64,000 nt of DNA from Streptomyces thermolilacinus SPC6 (GTDB lineage Bacteria > Actinomycetota > Actinomycetes > Streptomycetales > Streptomycetaceae), in the NCBI RefSeq assembly GCF_000478605.2, contig NZ_ASHX02000001.1, positions 5,595,001 through 5,659,000 on the forward strand. The letters are read 5' to 3'. The position numbers were made by a program, and so were the translations under genes. The notes beneath the pieces are model-generated. The model was not told the DNA's origin. It saw only the letters and a program-made list of their open reading frames with translations, and did no database searches. Position 1 is the stretch's first letter. Each line of letters starts with the position of its first letter. This document shows positions 36,569 to 45,499 of this stretch, in pieces.

Positions 36569-38074
36569 ATGGCTCAGTGGACTTCGGCGGTGGGCCCGGC
36601 TCAGCTCGCCCGCCAGCTGACCGCCCAGCAGACGCGGCCCGCGGGCCCCGGCACCCGTAAGCCCGCCGCGTACCGGGCGCTGGCCGACGGCATCCGCCTC
36701 CTCGTGCTGGAGGGCCGCGTCCCCGTCGCCGCCCGCCTGCCCGCCGAGCGGGAGCTGGCCCTCGCGCTCTCCGTGAGCCGTACCACCGTCGCGGCCGCGT
36801 ACGAGGCGCTGCGCGCGGAGGGCTTCCTCGAGTCCCGGCGCGGTGCCGGGAGCTGGACGACCGTGCCCGCCGGGAACCCGCTGCCCGCGCGCGGCCTCGA
36901 ACCGCTGCCGCCCGAGTCGCTCGGCTCGATGATCGACCTGGGCTGCGCCGCGCTGCCCGCGCCCGAGCCCTGGCTCAGCCGGGGCTTCCAAGGCGCGCTG
37001 GAGGAGCTGCCGCCCTACGCGCACACGCACGGCGACTACCCGGCGGGCCTGCCCGCGCTGCGCCGCACCCTCGCCGACCGGTACACCGCGCGCGGCATCC
37101 CCACGATGCCCGAGCAGATCATGGTGACGACCGGGGCGATGGGCGCTATCGACGCCATCTGCCACCTGTTCGCCGGGCGGGGCGAGCGGATCGCCGTGGA
37201 GTCCCCGTCGTACGCCAACATCCTCCAGCTGATGCGGGAGGCGGGCGCCCGGCTGGTGCCCGTCGCCATGGCCGACGGCTTGACCGGCTGGGACCTGCCC
37301 CGCTGGCGGCAGGTCCTGCGGGACGCCGCGCCCCGGCTCGCGTACGTCGTGGCCGACTTCCACAACCCGACCGGCGCGCTCGCGGACGAGGACCAGCGGC
37401 GGGCCCTGGTGGACGCCGCCCGGTCGGCGGGCACGGTCCTGGTGGTGGACGAGACCATGTCGGAGCTGCGGCTGGACGACGGTGTGGAGATGCCGCGCCC
37501 GGTGTGCGCCTTCGACCCCGCGGGCAGCACGGTGCTGACGGTCGGCTCGGCGAGCAAGGCGTTCTGGGCGGGCATGCGGATCGGCTGGGTGCGGGCCGCG
37601 CCCGACGTGATCCGCTCGCTCGTCGCCGCCCGCGCCTACGCCGACCTGGGCACGCCCGTCCTGGAGCAGCTGGCCGTCAACTGGCTGATGGGAGGCGAGG
37701 GCTGGGAGGAGGCGGTCGCGCTGCGCCGCGCCCAGGCCCGTGAGAACCGGGACGCGCTGGTCGCCGCCGTGCGCCGGGAGCTGCCCGGCTGGGAGTTCGA
37801 GGTGCCGCGCGGCGGGCTGACCCTCTGGGTGCGGACCGGGGGCCTGTCCGGTTCGCGCCTGGCGGAGGCGGGGGAGCGGGTCGGCGTGCGCGTGCCGTCC
37901 GGGCCCCGCTTCGGCGTGGACGGCGCCTTCGAGGGGTACGTACGGCTGCCCTTCACCGTGGGCGGGGCGGTCGCCGACGAGGCCGCCGCACGGCTCGCGG
38001 CCGCCGCCCGCATGGTGCGCGCGGGGGCGGCCGGCGGGCCGGTGGCGGAGGAGCCGAGGACGTTCGTCGCCTGA
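36569..38074 (+). CDS. MocR-type (GntR-aminotransferase) transcriptional regulator, YczR-like
   Basis: A 501-residue fusion of an N-terminal GntR winged helix (about residues 25-95; VAARLPAERELALALSVS then TTVAAAYEALRAEGF) and a type-I PLP aminotransferase domain (about 125-480). The PLP site is visible: Asn-Pro-Thr in FHNPTGA (near 265), Asp in VVDETMSEL and the Schiff-base Lys in GSASKAFWAGMRIGW (near 330). Divergent from the YczE gene, it fits the YczR subgroup described for MocR/YczE pairs, probably controlling that gene. The ligand is unknown. Confidence 0.92.
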   Translation: MAQWTSAVGPAQLARQLTAQQTRPAGPGTRKPAAYRALADGIRLLVLEGRVPVAARLPAERELALALSVSRTTVAAAYEALRAEGFLESRRGAGSWTTVPAGNPLPARGLEPLPPESLGSMIDLGCAALPAPEPWLSRGFQGALEELPPYAHTHGDYPAGLPALRRTLADRYTARGIPTMPEQIMVTTGAMGAIDAICHLFAGRGERIAVESPSYANILQLMREAGARLVPVAMADGLTGWDLPRWRQVLRDAAPRLAYVVADFHNPTGALADEDQRRALVDAARSAGTVLVVDETMSELRLDDGVEMPRPVCAFDPAGSTVLTVGSASKAFWAGMRIGWVRAAPDVIRSLVAARAYADLGTPVLEQLAVNWLMGGEGWEEAVALRRAQARENRDALVAAVRRELPGWEFEVPRGGLTLWVRTGGLSGSRLAEAGERVGVRVPSGPRFGVDGAFEGYVRLPFTVGGAVADEAAARLAAAARMVRAGAAGGPVAEEPRTFVA

Positions 38075-38084
38075 CGCGGGGCGG

Positions 38085-39734
38085 TCAGTTCGGTACGGCG
38101 GCCCCGCCGGCCGGGAGCACGGTCGCGCCGTCGGCGGGGAGCACGGGGGCGTGGCCGGCTGGCGGGAGGGCCGCCGTGTCGGCCGGGTGGGGTACCGGCG
38201 TGTCCGCCGGGAGGGCGGCCTCGTGGACCGGGCGGTCCGGAAGCAGGTCCAGCACCGCGCGGCGGTGGGCCTCCGGGGCCGTCTCGTCGTACGGGTCGGG
38301 CGTGGCCGGGACCTGGACGCGCACGACCTCGCCGGTCCCCAGGCGCGCGTACCCCCGGCCCGGCGGGACCTCGGGCGGCGGTGTCGTGCGGGGCGGGGCG
38401 CCCAGGACCGCCGCGAGCTGGTCGGCGGGCGCGGAGCCGAGCGTCACGCGTGCGCGGGTGTGGGCCCGCACGACGTCGCCGAGCGCGTCCACCGTGTCGA
38501 ACTGCTCGGCCACCACCACCGTCACGCACGCCGCCCTGCCGTGCCGCAGCGGCACCTGGAGCAGGTCCTGCGGGCCCGTACGCCCCTCGGCGGCGGCCAG
38601 GTCCGCCAGGACGGTCGGCCGGTCCAGCAGCACCCACAGCGGTCGGCGCGTCTCCGCCGGTGCCGGTTGGCCAGCCTGCCGGGCCTCGTACGCGGCGGCC
38701 AGGCGCCGCTCCGTCTCGTGCGCCGCCCACTCCAGGGCGTCCAGCGCGCCGACCGGGCCGCACTCGACGCCCAGCACGCCCCGGCGACCGGCCAGGCACG
38801 CGTACTCGCCGGTCCCGAAGCCCTCCAGGACGAGCACCTCGCCGTCGTGCTGGAGCGCCTGGAGCGCGATGGACCGCAGCAGGGTGCTGACGCCGCCGCC
38901 GGGCTGGCCCACCACCAGCAGGTGCGGCTCCGTCGAGCGAGGGCCGGTTCGCCACACGACCGCCGGGGCGTCGCGGGTGGCCTCGCCGTCCCGGACCGGC
39001 ACCGTGCGCCGCACCGCGTCGGCGTCCGTGAAACCGAGCACCGTCTCGCCGGGCACGGTCACGAACCTCTGCGCCACGACCGCCGCCGGGAGGGCGCCCG
39101 GCACGGTCATCAGCAGCTGGTTGCCCTCCTCGTCCCAGTCGAACCGGTACTCGCGGCCGCGGCCCGACTTGGCGTGCAGCAGCCGCTCGATCCGGGCGCG
39201 CTCCGCCGGGTCGCCGTCAGGGAAGTACGCCGGGTACGAGATCCGCAGCCTGGTCGGCCGCCCGTCCGCGTCGAACGCGCAGTCCCCGAAGGCCCGCGCC
39301 CACTCGCCGCCGTGGGCGAACAGCGGGTTCGGGTCGCCCGGCAGCGAGAAGTGCGGCACCAGCGCCTCGTACAGCGCCCGCAGCCGCTCCTTGCCGAGCT
39401 CGTCGGGCCCCGGCCCGGGAGCGGGGCGCTCCCTGCCCTTCCACGCCGCCGCGCCCATCAGCGACACGAGCGCCAGCAGCGGCCCGTACGGCATGAGCGC
39501 GACCCCCAGGACGCACGCGGCGGCCAGGAACAGCGTGGGACCGCGCCGCTCCTTGGGGGTGGCCGACCATCTGGCGCGTCCCGCCGCCGCCAGCTTCCGC
39601 AGACCGCGCGAGACGGTGAACAGCGGATGGAGGACGTCCGTGGCGCCGTCGGCCGCCGTGCGCGCGAGCTCTTTGCCGCGAGTGATCGACGCGCTGCCGC
39701 TGCTCAGAATGCGGGGGAGTGGTCGCCGTGCCAC
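38085..39734 (-). CDS. sffA: SffA-like SpoIIIE/FtsK-related protein
   Basis: A 549-residue protein with an N-terminal membrane hairpin (about residues 67-97) and an FtsK/SpoIIIE-like ATPase domain (about 255-500). Located directly after smeA, it matches SffA, the FtsK-like protein that SmeA recruits to sporulation septa in S. coelicolor. The P-loop reads GQPGGGVST (276-284), so the Walker A lysine is Val282; the Walker B-like LWVLLDRPT is present. ATP-driven DNA pumping is therefore doubtful. GTG 39734 follows AGGAGA. The C-terminal ~60 residues are Ala/Pro repeats. Confidence 0.85.
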   Translation of the reverse strand: MARRPLPRILSSGSASITRGKELARTAADGATDVLHPLFTVSRGLRKLAAAGRARWSATPKERRGPTLFLAAACVLGVALMPYGPLLALVSLMGAAAWKGRERPAPGPGPDELGKERLRALYEALVPHFSLPGDPNPLFAHGGEWARAFGDCAFDADGRPTRLRISYPAYFPDGDPAERARIERLLHAKSGRGREYRFDWDEEGNQLLMTVPGALPAAVVAQRFVTVPGETVLGFTDADAVRRTVPVRDGEATRDAPAVVWRTGPRSTEPHLLVVGQPGGGVSTLLRSIALQALQHDGEVLVLEGFGTGEYACLAGRRGVLGVECGPVGALDALEWAAHETERRLAAAYEARQAGQPAPAETRRPLWVLLDRPTVLADLAAAEGRTGPQDLLQVPLRHGRAACVTVVVAEQFDTVDALGDVVRAHTRARVTLGSAPADQLAAVLGAPPRTTPPPEVPPGRGYARLGTGEVVRVQVPATPDPYDETAPEAHRRAVLDLLPDRPVHEAALPADTPVPHPADTAALPPAGHAPVLPADGATVLPAGGAAVPN

Positions 39735-39815
39735 GTCGTCTCCTGGGGTCGTGTCCTGCCGTCGTGTCCTGGGCCGTGGAAGTCGTGGAAGGGCCGGGCC
39801 GGGGGCCGGGCGGCG

Positions 39816-40010
39816 TCAGAAGTTGATGCCGCCGAGGAGGCTGGCGAGGCTCTGACCGCCCGCGGTGATGCTCGGTGCGATCGCGGTGCCCGCCAGGTAG
39901 AAGCCGAACAGCGCGCAGACGAGGGCGTGGGACGCCTTGAGGCCGTCCTTCTTGAAGAAGAGGAAGACGATGATGCCGAGCAGAACCACGCCTGAGATCG
40001 ACAGGATCAT
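39816..40010 (-). CDS. smeA: SmeA-like small sporulation membrane protein
   Basis: A 64-residue protein with two hydrophobic helices (MILSISGVVLLGIIVFLFF and ALVCALFGFYLAGTAIAPSI) joined by a KKDGLKASH turn. Size, topology and position 81 bases upstream of the FtsK-like gene match S. coelicolor SmeA, which localises to sporulation septa and targets SffA. AGGAGAAA precedes the ATG. In S. coelicolor the pair is developmentally controlled by whi genes; no whi-type promoter could be assigned confidently here. Confidence 0.87.
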   Translation of the reverse strand: MILSISGVVLLGIIVFLFFKKDGLKASHALVCALFGFYLAGTAIAPSITAGGQSLASLLGGINF

Positions 40011-40235
40011 GAGGGTTTCTCCTGGTTGGAGGGACAGTCACCATGAGTCATTCCAGGCTCACAGGAAGCATCTATGTGACAAAAGGTGCAAACGGGTGAA
40101 TATTCGGCGTTTTCACTTGACCGGCGCACGTCGGGCCATGCTCCGGCGGGGCAGTACCCTGTCGGTTCACTCGTACGGCTGACCTCGTCGTACGCACGGC
40201 AACGGAGCGGAAACAGCAGGAAAGGCGGGCCCCTG

Positions 40236-40628
40236 ATGAGCGAGACCCCCGACCCCGAGGTCCTCGACCTCGCGTCGAAGATCTTCGACCTGGCGCGGCA
40301 CGGCGACACCGACGCCCTCGCCGCCTACGTGGACGCGGGCGCCCCCGCGAACCTCACCAACGACAAGGGCGACTCCCTCGTGATGCTCGCCGCCTACCAC
40401 GGGCACGCCTCGACCGTGGAAGCCCTCCTCGCGCGCGGAGCCGACGCGAACGCCGCCAACGACCGCGGCCAGACCCCTCTCGCCGGTGCCGTCTTCAAGG
40501 GCGAGGACGCCGTGATCCGCGCCCTCCTGGCTGGCGGCGCCGATCCGGAGGCCGGTACTCCGTCCGCCGTGGATACGGCCCGGATGTTCGGGAAGACCGA
40601 CCTCCTGGAGCTGTTCGGCACCCGGTGA
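40236..40628 (+). CDS. Ankyrin-repeat protein
   Basis: A 130-residue soluble protein made of about three ankyrin repeats. The units are recognisable from LVMLAAYHGHASTVEALLARGADANAAN-type pattern (near 50-75) and the next unit TPLAGAVFKGEDAVIRALLAGGADPE. It is a probable protein-protein interaction module; the partner is unknown. The ATG at 40236 starts the conserved part, with GGAAAGG upstream; the open frame extends to 40086 without a good start. It is divergent from smeA. Confidence 0.85.
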   Translation: MSETPDPEVLDLASKIFDLARHGDTDALAAYVDAGAPANLTNDKGDSLVMLAAYHGHASTVEALLARGADANAANDRGQTPLAGAVFKGEDAVIRALLAGGADPEAGTPSAVDTARMFGKTDLLELFGTR

Positions 40629-40759
40629 ACGGCCCGGAAACGGGTAGCGAACCGGGGATGGACACCGCGCCGTAAATGTGGTCGCGGCGGCGAAAACGCT
40701 GGGTCATCATGACGACGGGCCCGCAGGGGGCCCCGAAGAGAAGGCAGAGGCAGAGGAAG

Positions 40760-40816
40760 ATGGTCGACACCAAGCAGAAGACGACGGGCGGTATCCGATG
40801 GCACCGCGCGGCCTAG
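40760..40816 (+). CDS. Possible 18-codon ORF in the leader of the next gene
   Basis: ATG 40760 opens an 18-codon frame (MVDTKQKTTGGIRWHRAA) ending at TAG 40814-40816, 88 bases before the repeat-type protein gene. GAGG words precede it at two spacings. It could be a leader peptide or chance; there is no homology support. Confidence 0.2.
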   Translation: MVDTKQKTTGGIRWHRAA

Positions 40817-40904
40817 CCGAGCAGCGGGCGGTCCAGGCATCCGGCGGAATCGGCCCAGCCGACCGCGCCCGCCCAGTCGACAGCTTGATGTGAGGCGTTT
40901 TCCC

Positions 40905-42323
40905 ATGTTCGAACCCGTCATAGCGCCGAGCGGCACCCTGCTCGGCCTGCTGCAGAGGGGCCGAGGCGACGGCACACTGCACGCGCTGGCCGCGCCGCGC
41001 GCCGAGGCGCTCGCCGCCCTCGACCACTGCGTCCTGCACGACCCGCGCCAGGACTGGCAGGTCGAGAACCGCTCCCTCTACTACGCGCGCCTCTACCTCG
41101 ACCTGCACGGCGGCCTCGACGCCGTCGAGGAGCACCTCTTCGGCGCCGACGACCACCTCGACACCGACGAGTGCCGCACCGGCCTCGCGCTGTCCGTGCT
41201 GGGCCACCTCGCCTCGTACGGGCGCCGCGACGCCCTCCTGCTGCTGCGCCGCTACACCGCTACCGGCAGCAACTGGGCGTGGGCCCTCGACGAGCTGGCC
41301 CTCCGCGACGACGACACGGCCCTGCGCGGCCTAGCCGACGCCGTGCTGGCCCGCTTCCCCGACGGCCCGGAGGGCGACGCCGAGCTGGCCGCCGCCGTCC
41401 GCGACGCCTACGAGCCGCGCCCGTGGCGCCTGTGGGCCGAGGACCCGCGCGGCACCGTCGGCGGCCGGGTGCGCGCCGCTCGCGAGCAGGGCTCCTTCGA
41501 CCGCTGGCAGCGCCAGATGCGCCCGGCCGGGCCCCGCCCCGGCTGGAGCGTCCAAGCCGTCTTCGACTGGGCCCAGCAGGGCCTGGAGCGCGGCAGCGTC
41601 CTGCACCTGCCGGCCGCCCGATGTCTCACCGCCGTCGCCGGCCCCGACGACCGGCAGCTGATCGTGGAGGCCGCCCGCAGCGGCCCCGACGGCGCCCGAT
41701 GCGCGTCGCTCCACTACCTCGCGGAGAGCCGCGACCCGGCCGTGCTGGACCTGATCGAGGCCGCCGTGAGCGGCCCGTCCGCCACCGTCGCGGAAGCGGC
41801 CGTCGCCGCCTTCGAGCGCATGTGCGGCGAGGCGGCCGTGGACCGGGCTCGCGGCTGGGTGCACCGGCCCGACGCGCTCGGCAGGTCCGCCGGGGGGGTC
41901 CTGGCCTCCCGCGGTGGCGAGAAGGACGTCCCGCTGGTCCTCGGCGCGCTGCGGCAGGCGGTACGCACGGACGGGCCCGACGCCCGCTCGCTGTACCCGC
42001 TCGTGGACGGCGCCGGACGCCTCGGCATCGCCTGCGCCGCTCCCGTACTGCGGCACGTCTACCGCGAGACCGCGTCGTCCGAGCTGCGCGGCCGCACCGC
42101 GCGGGCCCTCGCCGCGACGGACCCGACCTTCGCGACGGGCTTCGCCGTCGAATGCCTGTGGGACTGCGAGGAGACCACCCGGGAGATCGCCGCCCTGCAC
42201 GCCGAGACCGGTGACGTACGCGTCGCCGAGCGCCTGCGCAGGCTCGCCGCCGACCCGGTGGAGGAGGACGAGGTCCAGACCGCCGTCCGCAGCCGCATCA
42301 GCCCCGACACGTCGGCCCTCTGA
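40905..42323 (+). CDS. HEAT-repeat-like hypothetical protein
   Basis: A 472-residue soluble, alpha-helical protein not assigned to a named family. Repeated Ala/Leu-rich helix pairs such as PAVLDLIEAAVSGPSATVAEAAVAAFERM and LGIACAAPVLRHVY suggest HEAT or PBS-lyase-type repeats, that is, a scaffold. The start could also be GTG 40890, five codons earlier; ATG 40905 has GTGAGG in front. Strong third-position GC supports a real gene. The ankyrin protein just upstream on the same strand may be a functional neighbour. Confidence 0.75.
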   Translation: MFEPVIAPSGTLLGLLQRGRGDGTLHALAAPRAEALAALDHCVLHDPRQDWQVENRSLYYARLYLDLHGGLDAVEEHLFGADDHLDTDECRTGLALSVLGHLASYGRRDALLLLRRYTATGSNWAWALDELALRDDDTALRGLADAVLARFPDGPEGDAELAAAVRDAYEPRPWRLWAEDPRGTVGGRVRAAREQGSFDRWQRQMRPAGPRPGWSVQAVFDWAQQGLERGSVLHLPAARCLTAVAGPDDRQLIVEAARSGPDGARCASLHYLAESRDPAVLDLIEAAVSGPSATVAEAAVAAFERMCGEAAVDRARGWVHRPDALGRSAGGVLASRGGEKDVPLVLGALRQAVRTDGPDARSLYPLVDGAGRLGIACAAPVLRHVYRETASSELRGRTARALAATDPTFATGFAVECLWDCEETTREIAALHAETGDVRVAERLRRLAADPVEEDEVQTAVRSRISPDTSAL

Positions 42324-42476
42324 CCCCCTTCCGGGTACGGCAGCCACCGGCGGCGCCCCCCTGAGGGCGGGGCGCCTGCGGGCCGGGGATGCCTGGGGGC
42401 GCGGTGGCCACTGAGCGGCGCGCCTCCCGGGCGGCGCGCCCCCGGGGCGGACTCGGGCGTGCTGACGGCCGGCCCC

Positions 42477-42500
42477 GCCGGGTTCCATGACGAACCCGGC
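42477..42500 (+). terminator. 9-bp hairpin GCCGGGTTC/GAACCCGGC
   Basis: Perfect 9-bp arms with a CATGAC loop, 153 bases after the repeat-type protein stop. It is a plausible terminator for that gene. Confidence 0.6.
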
Positions 42501-42638
42501 GCTGCCGTCCCGCGACTCCGCCCCGTTCCGGGGGCTGGTGCGAGGGGAGGGCCAGAGGTCCGCCCTCACGCCGCACTGTCCGGGGACGGGGGCCGTCTGG
42601 CAGGGCGGTAGCGGTATCACCGATGAGTTCACCCTTCT

Positions 42639-42669
42639 CGAACGGTCTACCCGGCGACACGACCGTTCG
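42639..42669. promoter_or_regulatory. Inverted repeat CGAACGGTC-N13-GACCGTTCG
   Basis: Perfect 9-bp arms at 42639-42647 and 42661-42669 end two bases before the AAGGAGA ribosome site of the VOC gene. It could be an operator of TetR type or an RNA hairpin affecting translation. Confidence 0.45.
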
Positions 42670-42681
42670 CGAAGGAGAGCC

Positions 42682-43050
42682 ATGTCCACCATCCAGCCAG
42701 TGATCACCACGGCCGACCCGGACGTCCTGCTCGGCTTCTACACGAAGCTGTTCGGCGCCGAGGAGGTCTTCCGGGTACCGGAGGAAGGCCCGGTCTTCTA
42801 CCTCGGCTTGCGCATCGGCGACAGCGACCTCGGGCTGGTGGCCAAGGCGGAAACGGGGGACCCGGCGGCTCCGCGAATCCTGCTCAGCGTCGGCGTCGAC
42901 GACGTCGACGAGACCCTCGGCCGGGTGACGGCTCTGGGCGGCTCGGTCAGCGGCGGCCCCAACGACATGCCGTGGGGTCAGCGCGTCGCCCACATCCAGG
43001 ACCCCGACGGCAACCCGGTGAACCTCACCCAGCCGACCCCGGCTCAGTGA
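42682..43050 (+). CDS. VOC-fold (glyoxalase/bleomycin-resistance-like) protein
   Basis: A 122-residue vicinal-oxygen-chelate protein. Two beta-alpha-beta-beta-beta units are visible: LLGFYTKLFGAEEVFRV at the first helix and VDDVDETLGRVTALGG in the second, ending in IQDPDGNPVNLTQP, the usual metal-site strand. It could be a glyoxalase-like enzyme or a binding protein; the substrate is not predictable. A clear AAGGAGA precedes ATG 42682. The dyad just upstream suggests specific control. Confidence 0.88.
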   Translation: MSTIQPVITTADPDVLLGFYTKLFGAEEVFRVPEEGPVFYLGLRIGDSDLGLVAKAETGDPAAPRILLSVGVDDVDETLGRVTALGGSVSGGPNDMPWGQRVAHIQDPDGNPVNLTQPTPAQ

Positions 43051-43193
43051 CGCCGCTCCGGACGCCGCCCCTGAGAGGGGCCGGAGCCCGGGCGCCTGCC
43101 GACACGACGGCACGGCTGGGCTCGGGAAGTCGTGGACCGACCAGCGCCCCGCTCCCCACCGCACCCCCGCACGAACCACCCGAACCCCCGGCC

Positions 43194-44060
43194 TCACCGC
43201 CCCCGCACGAACCGCACCCGCGCCCCCGGCGCCGCCTGGGCGGCCGCCGCCAGGTCCGGCTCCCGGACGACGCACACCACCGGATACCCCCCCGTCGTGG
43301 GGTGGTCCGCCAGGAACACCACCGGGTGCCCGTCCGGCGGCACCTGCACCGCCCCCAGCACCATGCCCTCGCTGGGCAGCTCACCCGCCCTCGCCCGCTC
43401 CAGCGGCGGGCCCTCCAGGCGCAGACCCACCCGGTTCGAGGCGGCCGACACCACGTACGTGCTCGTGGTGAGCGTCCGCAGCGCCCCGGCCGTGAACCAG
43501 TCGTCCCGCGGCCCGAACCGCACCCGCAGCACCACCTCGTCCGGTACGCCCCGCCAGGGCGCCCCCTCGTAGTGGGGGGCATCCGGCGGCGGTGCGGCGC
43601 CCAGCGGCAGGACCGCACCGTCCACGAGCGGCGCGGGCCCGAGGCCCGACAGCAGGTCCGTGGACCGGCTGCCCAGCACCGGGTCGGCCGCCACACCCCC
43701 GGCGAACGCCACGTACGACCGGACGCCCCGCACCGCCGTGCCCACCTCCAGCACGGCACCCGCCTCCACCCGTACCGCCGCACCCCACGGCGCCGGCCGC
43801 CCGTCCACGGTGACGGGGCACGGCGCGCCGCCCACCGCCACGGTCACCGCGCACCGGGGCCGCACCGCGCACCCGGTGAGCGTCGTCTCCAGGACGGCCG
43901 CGCCCCCGTCGTTGCCGACCAGCCGGTTGACCAGCGCGACGGCGTACGGGTCGAGCGCCCCCGACCGGGGCACCCCCAGGTGCGCGTGCCCGAACCGGCC
44001 CCGGTCCTGCACCGTGGTCAGCGCCCCGGCCCGTACGACGGCGAACGCCCGGTCCCTCAC
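43194..44060 (-). CDS. pxpC: 5-oxoprolinase subunit PxpC (biotin-dependent carboxyltransferase-like)
   Basis: A 288-residue KipA/allophanate-hydrolase subunit-2-type protein. LTTVQDRGRFGHAHLGVPRSGALD (near 14) is the diagnostic N-terminal motif, followed by DPYAVALVNRLVGN and the later VVFLADHPTTGGYPVV. With PxpA and PxpB it forms the ATP-dependent 5-oxoprolinase that opens pyroglutamate to glutamate. GTG 44060 overlaps the pxpB stop, so translation is coupled. The frame upstream of that GTG is a shadow of pxpB. Confidence 0.93.
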   Translation of the reverse strand: MRDRAFAVVRAGALTTVQDRGRFGHAHLGVPRSGALDPYAVALVNRLVGNDGGAAVLETTLTGCAVRPRCAVTVAVGGAPCPVTVDGRPAPWGAAVRVEAGAVLEVGTAVRGVRSYVAFAGGVAADPVLGSRSTDLLSGLGPAPLVDGAVLPLGAAPPPDAPHYEGAPWRGVPDEVVLRVRFGPRDDWFTAGALRTLTTSTYVVSAASNRVGLRLEGPPLERARAGELPSEGMVLGAVQVPPDGHPVVFLADHPTTGGYPVVCVVREPDLAAAAQAAPGARVRFVRGR

Positions 44061-44674
44061 ACCCCCTCCTCGGTGAACCGCACCCGGGACCCCGGCGTGA
44101 GCAGCGCCGCGGGCTCCCGTGCCGTGTCCCACAGGACCGCGTCGGTCGTCCCGATCAGCTGCCATCCGCCGGGCGACGCGCGCGGGTAGACCCCCGTGTA
44201 CGGGCCGGCCAGCGCGACCGAGCCCGCCGGGACGGCCGTGCGGGGCGTGGCCCGGCGCGGCACCGCGTACCGCTCGGGCAGCCCGGTCAGGTATCCGAAG
44301 CCCGGTGCGAACCCGCAGAACGCCACGCGGTACTCGACGCCCGCGTGGACCCGGCCCACCTCCCCGGGAGCCACCCCCCACAGCGCGGCGACCTCGGCCA
44401 GATCCGGCCCGTCGTACCGAACCGGCACCTCCACCACGGGCCCCTCGCGCGGGTCCAGCGGCGGCACCTCCCACCGGGCGGCCTCCACCGCGAGCCGCCC
44501 CGGGTCGGCCACCCCGTCGAGCAGCACGGTCCGCGCGGCCGGCACGATCTCCCGTACCGGAGGAAGCGCGCCCGCGGCCCGCCTCCGCAGCAACTCGGCG
44601 TGGAACGCCCGCGTCTCCTCCCCGTCCTCGAACTCCAGCAGCAGCGCCGCCTCACCCACCTCCAGCGCCCTCAC
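44057..44674 (-). CDS. pxpB: 5-oxoprolinase subunit PxpB (KipI-like)
   Basis: A 205-residue allophanate-hydrolase subunit-1 (KipI) domain. The motifs VPVRYDGPDLAEVAAL, YRVAFCGFAPGFGYLTGLPE (near 118) and the end SPGGWQLIGTT are typical. GTG 44674 overlaps the pxpA stop and its own stop overlaps the pxpC start, both as GTGA-type junctions. It partners with PxpC in the 5-oxoprolinase complex. Confidence 0.93.
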   Translation of the reverse strand: MRALEVGEAALLLEFEDGEETRAFHAELLRRRAAGALPPVREIVPAARTVLLDGVADPGRLAVEAARWEVPPLDPREGPVVEVPVRYDGPDLAEVAALWGVAPGEVGRVHAGVEYRVAFCGFAPGFGYLTGLPERYAVPRRATPRTAVPAGSVALAGPYTGVYPRASPGGWQLIGTTDAVLWDTAREPAALLTPGSRVRFTEEGV

Positions 44675-45435
44675 GCGAACGCCTCCACCCGCACACCCTC
44701 CTCCTCCAGCCGGGCCCGCACCCGCCGGGCCAGCCCGACCGAGCCGGGCGTGTCCCCGTGCAGGCACAGCGACCGGGCCCGCACGGACAGGGTCCGCCCG
44801 CACAGCGACGTCACCGTCCCGTGCCGCGCCAGGGAGAGCGACCGGTCGACCACGGTGTCCGGGTCGTGGATGACCGCGCCCTCCCGTCCACGCGGCACCA
44901 GGGTCCCGTCCGCCGCGTACGCCCGGTCCGCGAACGCCTCCTCCACCACCGGCAGACCCGCCTCCCGCGCGCACGCGTGCAGCCGCGAGCCCGGCAGCCC
45001 CAGCACCGGCAGCCGCCCACCGGCCAGCAGCACCCCCTCGACGACGGCCCGCGCCTGCTCCTCGTCCCGCACGACCCGGTTGTACAGGGCGCCGTGCGGC
45101 TTCACATACGACACCCGCGACCCGGCAGCGCGCGCGAACACCTCCAGAGCGCCGATCTGGTACGCCACCTCCGCGGCCAGCTCGCCGGGCGGCACGTCCA
45201 TGGCGCGCCGCCCGAAGCCGGCCAGGTCGCGGTAGGAGACCTGGGCGCCGATCCGGACCCCGCGCCCGGCGGCGAGCGCGCACACCCGGCGCATGGTCGG
45301 CGCGTCCCCGGCGTGGAAGCCGCACGCCACGTTGGCGCTGGTGACGACCGACAGCAACTGCTCGTCGTCGGTCAGCCGCCAGCGGCCGAAGCCCTCGCCC
45401 AGGTCGGCGTTGAGATCGATCGATGCCCCGGTCAC
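44671..45435 (-). CDS. pxpA: 5-oxoprolinase subunit PxpA (LamB/YcsF family)
   Basis: A 254-residue LamB/YcsF protein. It has IDLNADLGEGFGRW at the start, SANVACGFHAGDAPTM (near 34), GAQVSYRDLAGFGRR, YVKPHGALYN (near 105) and the final CLHGDTPGS. These are the metal-binding and catalytic elements of PxpA. GTG 45435 follows AAGGAG at 9 bases; the frame continues 17 codons upstream without a better site. It lies 64 bases after the MFS transporter gene, which leads the same operon. Confidence 0.94.
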   Translation of the reverse strand: MTGASIDLNADLGEGFGRWRLTDDEQLLSVVTSANVACGFHAGDAPTMRRVCALAAGRGVRIGAQVSYRDLAGFGRRAMDVPPGELAAEVAYQIGALEVFARAAGSRVSYVKPHGALYNRVVRDEEQARAVVEGVLLAGGRLPVLGLPGSRLHACAREAGLPVVEEAFADRAYAADGTLVPRGREGAVIHDPDTVVDRSLSLARHGTVTSLCGRTLSVRARSLCLHGDTPGSVGLARRVRARLEEEGVRVEAFA

Positions 45436-45499
45436 GTTCGTCAACTCCTTGGAGAATCCTTGCCTTTGCCCGGCGGAGCGGACCACGCCCCGCCGGGCA

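Larger units (their letters stand above)
42324..42681. other. 358-base gap with a terminator and a dyad before the VOC gene
   Basis: The first part is GC-rich low-complexity sequence ending with a 9-bp hairpin (42477-42500). The second part carries a 9-bp dyad with 13-base spacer directly before the VOC gene ribosome site (42639-42669). No gene is seen. Confidence 0.6.

Noticed and set aside
40100-40140. GCCGAATA on the minus strand upstream of smeA as a WhiG-type -10
   Set aside because: It differs from the consensus GCCGATAA and no TAAA element lies 15 bases upstream.
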